NCBI GenBank assembly: GCA_013368375.1
Contig: JAACJP010000073.1
Span: 1-64,000 of the forward strand
Reading direction: 5' to 3'
DNA: 64,000 nt
Source: Tricholomella constricta
Lineage: Eukaryota > Basidiomycota > Agaricomycetes > Agaricales > Lyophyllaceae
Shown here piece after piece: positions 60,702 to 64,000 of the stretch. Both the position numbers and the translations under genes were made by a program. The notes under the pieces were generated by a model. The model was not told where the DNA came from. It was given only the letters and a program-made list of their open reading frames with translations, and ran no database searches. Position 1 is the first letter of the stretch, and every line of letters starts with the position of its first letter.

Positions 60702-63700
60702 TCACTCGTCCTCCCCATCCGTTTCCCAGCCGTCCTCGTCGTCCCCGCACCTATCTGCCTCCACCGCCCTCTCCTCGGTTCTCGCCCTCTCCATTCCCTC
60801 CTCTGCCTCCCTCGCCATCACCTCTGCTTGTGCCGCCTCTAATGCCGTACCCGCCTTCGGTGTAAATCCCCTCAACCGCCGCGCGCTAAACCTCCCTTCG
60901 AGCGCCGTGCCCTCCAGTGTTGCCAGCCTGTAGGAGTTGGCGATGCGTTCCGTTACCCTGCAGGGTATTGACCACTTCGGTAGTAACTTGCGGTCGGTCT
61001 TGAATGTATAGTCTAGGTCGTTCCTGTAGACCTGTACCAGCTGGCCTCTCTCGAATACAACTTCTCCCTGTGTTTCCGCTGCCACCCGCTTATCAAACGC
61101 CGCCTTCCGTTTCATGGCGTGTGCTACCGCGGCGGCATAGCCGTCCAGCCTTTGCTGCGCCGTGTAGGCGAGCTGCGTGGTGACGTCATCGGTCTTGAGG
61201 ACTGACGTGCTGTCTTCCGGTAGTGTTTTCGGAGTGCCTATCACCAGGCCCAGGAGTAATTCCTTCGGCGTGTGGTTGAAGGCTGGCAAGAGCCTCCAGT
61301 TGAGTATTCGTACAGCCTCGTCCAGGTGCCGCGGCCACGTCTTGGGCAGGTCTGCGACTGACATGGCGTCGTATTCGTCCTCGTCTAAATCGGGAGCGCA
61401 GAGTCTTTTCAAGACATGTAAAAGGATCTTGTTCGTACCTTCGACCAGCCCATTCACCCAAGGTGAGTAGGCCGCCACGACATGCGTTTCCGTGCCCCAC
61501 TTTCCGCAAAACTCCTTCACCTCCTTGTTATTGAAGTGTCGCCCTCCGTCGACCATAAACGTTTCCGACGGGGCGAAGTCCTGGAATATGCGACTGAGGG
61601 AATCGATGGTCGTCTTCGCCGTGCCTGCCGTTTTGAATTTGTGGACCCACACGTGCTGCGAATATGTGTCGAGGTAGACGCCCAGGGTGTGGAACCCGCC
61701 CGTGCCCGTTGGCAGTGATAGGTAGTCGCCAACCAGGAGTTCGAAGGGGTGTCGTCGTGTTATTGGGTTCAAGAGAGAATGGAGGTGCGTACCACCGAAG
61801 TTCTTACATTTCCCGCACCCCTTGATGCCCTCCATTATGGAGGCATCGAGCCCCGGGCTCCATATCGTGTCGGTCAGCCGGCGCTTGATAGCGTCCCGGC
61901 CCCAGTGCCCCCCTCGACTGTGTTCGTCGCGCGCCAGCGCTATGGCCTCGTCCCTCGTGACGCATTCCACCCTCGCTCTTGCTCGCGCCTTGGGCCCTCC
62001 CCCAACCCTGTATAGGCGATCGCCCTCTACCATGTACCCCATCGCGCGGTGCCGCGCCCTCCGTCGTTCCTTCGTGGTCTTCCCCACGTCGAGTTCATGT
62101 AGCGAGTCCAGTACCTCCATGAACATTGGTTCCCCCGCAAACCGATGGCGTAACGCGTCGAGGTCCGAGCACTCCGCGACCCGAAAGATGTCGTGGACGA
62201 GGCCTGTCACAGCCTCCCAGTCCTCGCTCACCGACCACTCGCTACCGTCGCCCTTCTCGTTCTGCGTGCCCTCCTTCGCCCTACTTAGTCCGTCAGCCAC
62301 GACGTTGGTCCGTCCTGGCACGTGTCTCACGTCCACGATCTGGTGGGCGAGAATGCCGTCGCGCCAGCGTGCATGCGTGGCGCTAAGTTTGTCATTCGTG
62401 AGCACGTCGCGTAGCGCCTGACAATCCGTCACCACTTCCACAGGGAAGCCCCACACGATGTCGGAGAACTTGTCCAGCGCAAATTTCAGCGCAGCGAATT
62501 CTAGCAAAAAGGGTTTGTACTTCCCTTCCGCCCGCGAGGTTCGCTTCGATGCGAAACCAAGCGGGTGCAGCTTCGTGACCTTCTTCCCCCCCGGTAGCTC
62601 CGTCGTGAACCGCTGCGCCAGCACAGCGCCGAAGGCGTCCTGACACCCATCGCTAGTGATAATGAAGTGTGTACCGTCCCACTTCGGCGCTCGTAACACC
62701 GGCTCCGATGTCAATAGTCTTTTCAATTCAACGAAGGACTTATCGTGCTCAAGTGTCCACTTGTCAGCGAGTTTCCAGTTTAACATCGTCTTCCGATAAA
62801 CCGACTTGGAGCATCCTGGTGGCATCTCCACCTCTCGTAGCAGGTCCCGCAAGGGCTTTTCCACCAGGGCGTATCCCTTGATGAGGTCTCTGAACCAGCC
62901 GGTTAGTCCCAAGAAAGCGGCTAGGTTCATTGCGTCCTGGGGGTTCTTCCAGTTGACTATCGCGGTTAGCTTCGTGAGGTCTGGTTGCACCCCCTCCCTG
63001 CCGACTGAGGCGCCAGCGAAAACTCCCGATGAAACGAAGAACTCTGACTTGGCCGCAGAGATTGAGAGCTTCTTCTCGCGTGCCCTGGTAAAGAGCATCG
63101 TCAGCTTCCGAATCATCTCCTCAAACTCGTTCGCTGCTATTCCGCCGTCGTCGACGAATAACTCGATGACTTCCTGTGCCAGTAGGTCATGCAAGCATTC
63201 CGCTGTTACGTTTGCGAATGTTGATGGCGCTCCCGTGAGGCCGAAAGGCATGCGTCGGTACCAGAAGTACCCGTGTCCTTCGACGTAAAACGCCGTGTAA
63301 GGGCGCGATTCCTCCGCCATCTCCACTGCATAGAACCCCGACGCGAAGTCGAAAAGCGATAAACAACGGTGGCAACTCAGCTTCTGTTGCTTCATCCGTA
63401 TATCGCCCTGGGGCATTGGTGCGATCTCGGTGACCCTGTTGACTTCGCCAAAGTTTTGACAAATGCGCCATTTGGGTGCGCCCGAAGCTTTCTCGTCGTC
63501 TGGAGTTGGTTCGCTTCTCGGCGCGACTTGGAATTGAGGGTCAAAGCCGTTGACGACGCACTGCTCGTTGACCCTCTGCTTCAGTTCTTCGAGTGTGAGA
63601 CCCACGCCCTGGTGTGCCTTCTGCGGTAGGGTGGTTGGCGAAACACATTTTACGTCGTTGGGGCTGCAGGCTTCGATGATGCCCGCCTCCAACATCTCGT

Positions 63701-64000
63701 CGATCTTTTCATGGAGGTACTGTCGCTGGGGCGGTGTGAGTGGTCTCTGGCGGATTTTCGATGAGAACTTAGCATCGGGCGGCACATTCAACCTGTGCAC
63801 CGCCCCATCCACAGTGAGCACCTCCCCGACGGACAGTGCGAATACATCAGCGTATTCGGCGATTAGTGCGCGCACTGCCGTACGCTCCTCACTAGAGAGA
63901 TCGTCGCCGATCTTGACGCTCCGCAGCACTTCCTCCACCCGCTCCGGCTTGAACAGGTCCGATTTCCGTGTGAAGATCCCCGCAGCGTCGTGCCGGAAGT
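60702..64000 (-). CDS. pol: Element H Pol (RT, RNase H, integrase), partial
   Basis: Open from the right edge to TGA at 60702, more than 1095 residues. The order is a protease-RT linker (EEVLRSVKIGDDL), RT with fingers (MPFGLTGAPSTFANV) and catalytic FVDDGG where most relatives have YLDD, RNase H (ITSDGCQDAFGAVLAQ; VVTDCQALRDVL; NVVADGLSR) and the integrase zinc domain (HSRGGHWG...CGKCKNFG). The core follows (VGDYLSLP; VDGGRHFNNKE; GLVEGTNK; D-35-E spacing), then a basic C-terminal barrel (LPKWSIPCRVTERI) and an acidic tail. No chromodomain. No stops, so it may be intact; the N-terminus is outside the window. Confidence 0.92.
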   Translation of the reverse strand, partial: FRHDAAGIFTRKSDLFKPERVEEVLRSVKIGDDLSSEERTAVRALIAEYADVFALSVGEVLTVDGAVHRLNVPPDAKFSSKIRQRPLTPPQRQYLHEKIDEMLEAGIIEACSPNDVKCVSPTTLPQKAHQGVGLTLEELKQRVNEQCVVNGFDPQFQVAPRSEPTPDDEKASGAPKWRICQNFGEVNRVTEIAPMPQGDIRMKQQKLSCHRCLSLFDFASGFYAVEMAEESRPYTAFYVEGHGYFWYRRMPFGLTGAPSTFANVTAECLHDLLAQEVIELFVDDGGIAANEFEEMIRKLTMLFTRAREKKLSISAAKSEFFVSSGVFAGASVGREGVQPDLTKLTAIVNWKNPQDAMNLAAFLGLTGWFRDLIKGYALVEKPLRDLLREVEMPPGCSKSVYRKTMLNWKLADKWTLEHDKSFVELKRLLTSEPVLRAPKWDGTHFIITSDGCQDAFGAVLAQRFTTELPGGKKVTKLHPLGFASKRTSRAEGKYKPFLLEFAALKFALDKFSDIVWGFPVEVVTDCQALRDVLTNDKLSATHARWRDGILAHQIVDVRHVPGRTNVVADGLSRAKEGTQNEKGDGSEWSVSEDWEAVTGLVHDIFRVAECSDLDALRHRFAGEPMFMEVLDSLHELDVGKTTKERRRARHRAMGYMVEGDRLYRVGGGPKARARARVECVTRDEAIALARDEHSRGGHWGRDAIKRRLTDTIWSPGLDASIMEGIKGCGKCKNFGGTHLHSLLNPITRRHPFELLVGDYLSLPTGTGGFHTLGVYLDTYSQHVWVHKFKTAGTAKTTIDSLSRIFQDFAPSETFMVDGGRHFNNKEVKEFCGKWGTETHVVAAYSPWVNGLVEGTNKILLHVLKRLCAPDLDEDEYDAMSVADLPKTWPRHLDEAVRILNWRLLPAFNHTPKELLLGLVIGTPKTLPEDSTSVLKTDDVTTQLAYTAQQRLDGYAAAVAHAMKRKAAFDKRVAAETQGEVVFERGQLVQVYRNDLDYTFKTDRKLLPKWSIPCRVTERIANSYRLATLEGTALEGRFSARRLRGFTPKAGTALEAAQAEVMAREAEEGMERARTEERAVEADRCGDDEDGWETDGEDE

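Larger units (their letters stand above)
60456..64000 (-). mobile_element. Element H: Gypsy element, 3' half, runs off right edge
   Basis: 3' LTR 60456-60645, polypurine tract, and a long open pol that continues past 64000. It is inserted in exon 2 of the antisense gene of C; the left flank is CGCGA. Different family: short LTR and no chromodomain. Confidence 0.88.

Overview
The window comes from a fungus, most likely an Agaricomycete. It holds chromodomain Ty3/Gypsy retrotransposons, short GT-AG introns of about 51-115 nt, proteins with C-x2-C motifs and AT-hook-like segments, a NACHT-WD40 (STAND/NLR-like) gene, and CpG-type transition decay in repeats. I cannot name the species. No bacterial, CRISPR, tRNA or rRNA feature was seen. 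About 80% of the window is LTR retrotransposon sequence in nested insertions, lying on AT-richer host DNA.

Layout, left to right. 1-357: the end of an unknown host gene (minus). 373-18477: a truncated retroelement (F), split by element E (1356-18288, minus, TSD GCTGT), which is split by element D (6158-12549, minus, TSD AAACT, LTRs look identical, ORFs intact). 18716-21142: a host-like cysteine-motif/AT-hook gene (minus), divergent from a two-exon gene of 193 aa (21358-21991, plus). 22116-22750: a 145-bp tandem repeat. 23269-26582: a decayed pol fragment (G) related to E. 26771-46544: element A (minus, TSD CTAAG), split by element B (29899-40141, minus, TSD GCTGG). 46545-47064: a BED/hAT-like remnant. 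47116-47701: a Tc1/mariner-type MITE. 48397-51222: the WD40 half of a NACHT-WD40 gene, broken by element C (51223-60455, plus, same family as B). C is entered by element H at 60456, and H runs off the right edge.

The most interesting system is the A/B/C/F retroelement family. Between pol and the 3' LTR these elements carry a second gene on the opposite strand. It has three exons and two introns at the same positions in the copies, a C-x2-C-x6-C motif, a coiled coil, a C-terminal basic nuclear-localisation-like end, and two CACGTG boxes one helical turn apart upstream. Because the gene is antisense to the genomic RNA, its introns are not removed during retrotransposition. The sense half of the family has Tf1-like self-priming complementarity (11 nt), a canonical -1 frameshift signal at the gag/pol junction (GGGAAAC, 6-nt spacer, 9-bp stem) and two tandem retropepsin domains. 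D, a separate family, also shows self-priming complementarity (13 nt). E carries a sense-oriented third ORF instead of the antisense gene.

Inferred order of events: F before E before D; A before B; the NLR gene before C before H. Differences between LTR pairs and most nonsense mutations are C-to-T or G-to-A, mostly at CpG, as expected from methylation or RIP-like decay.
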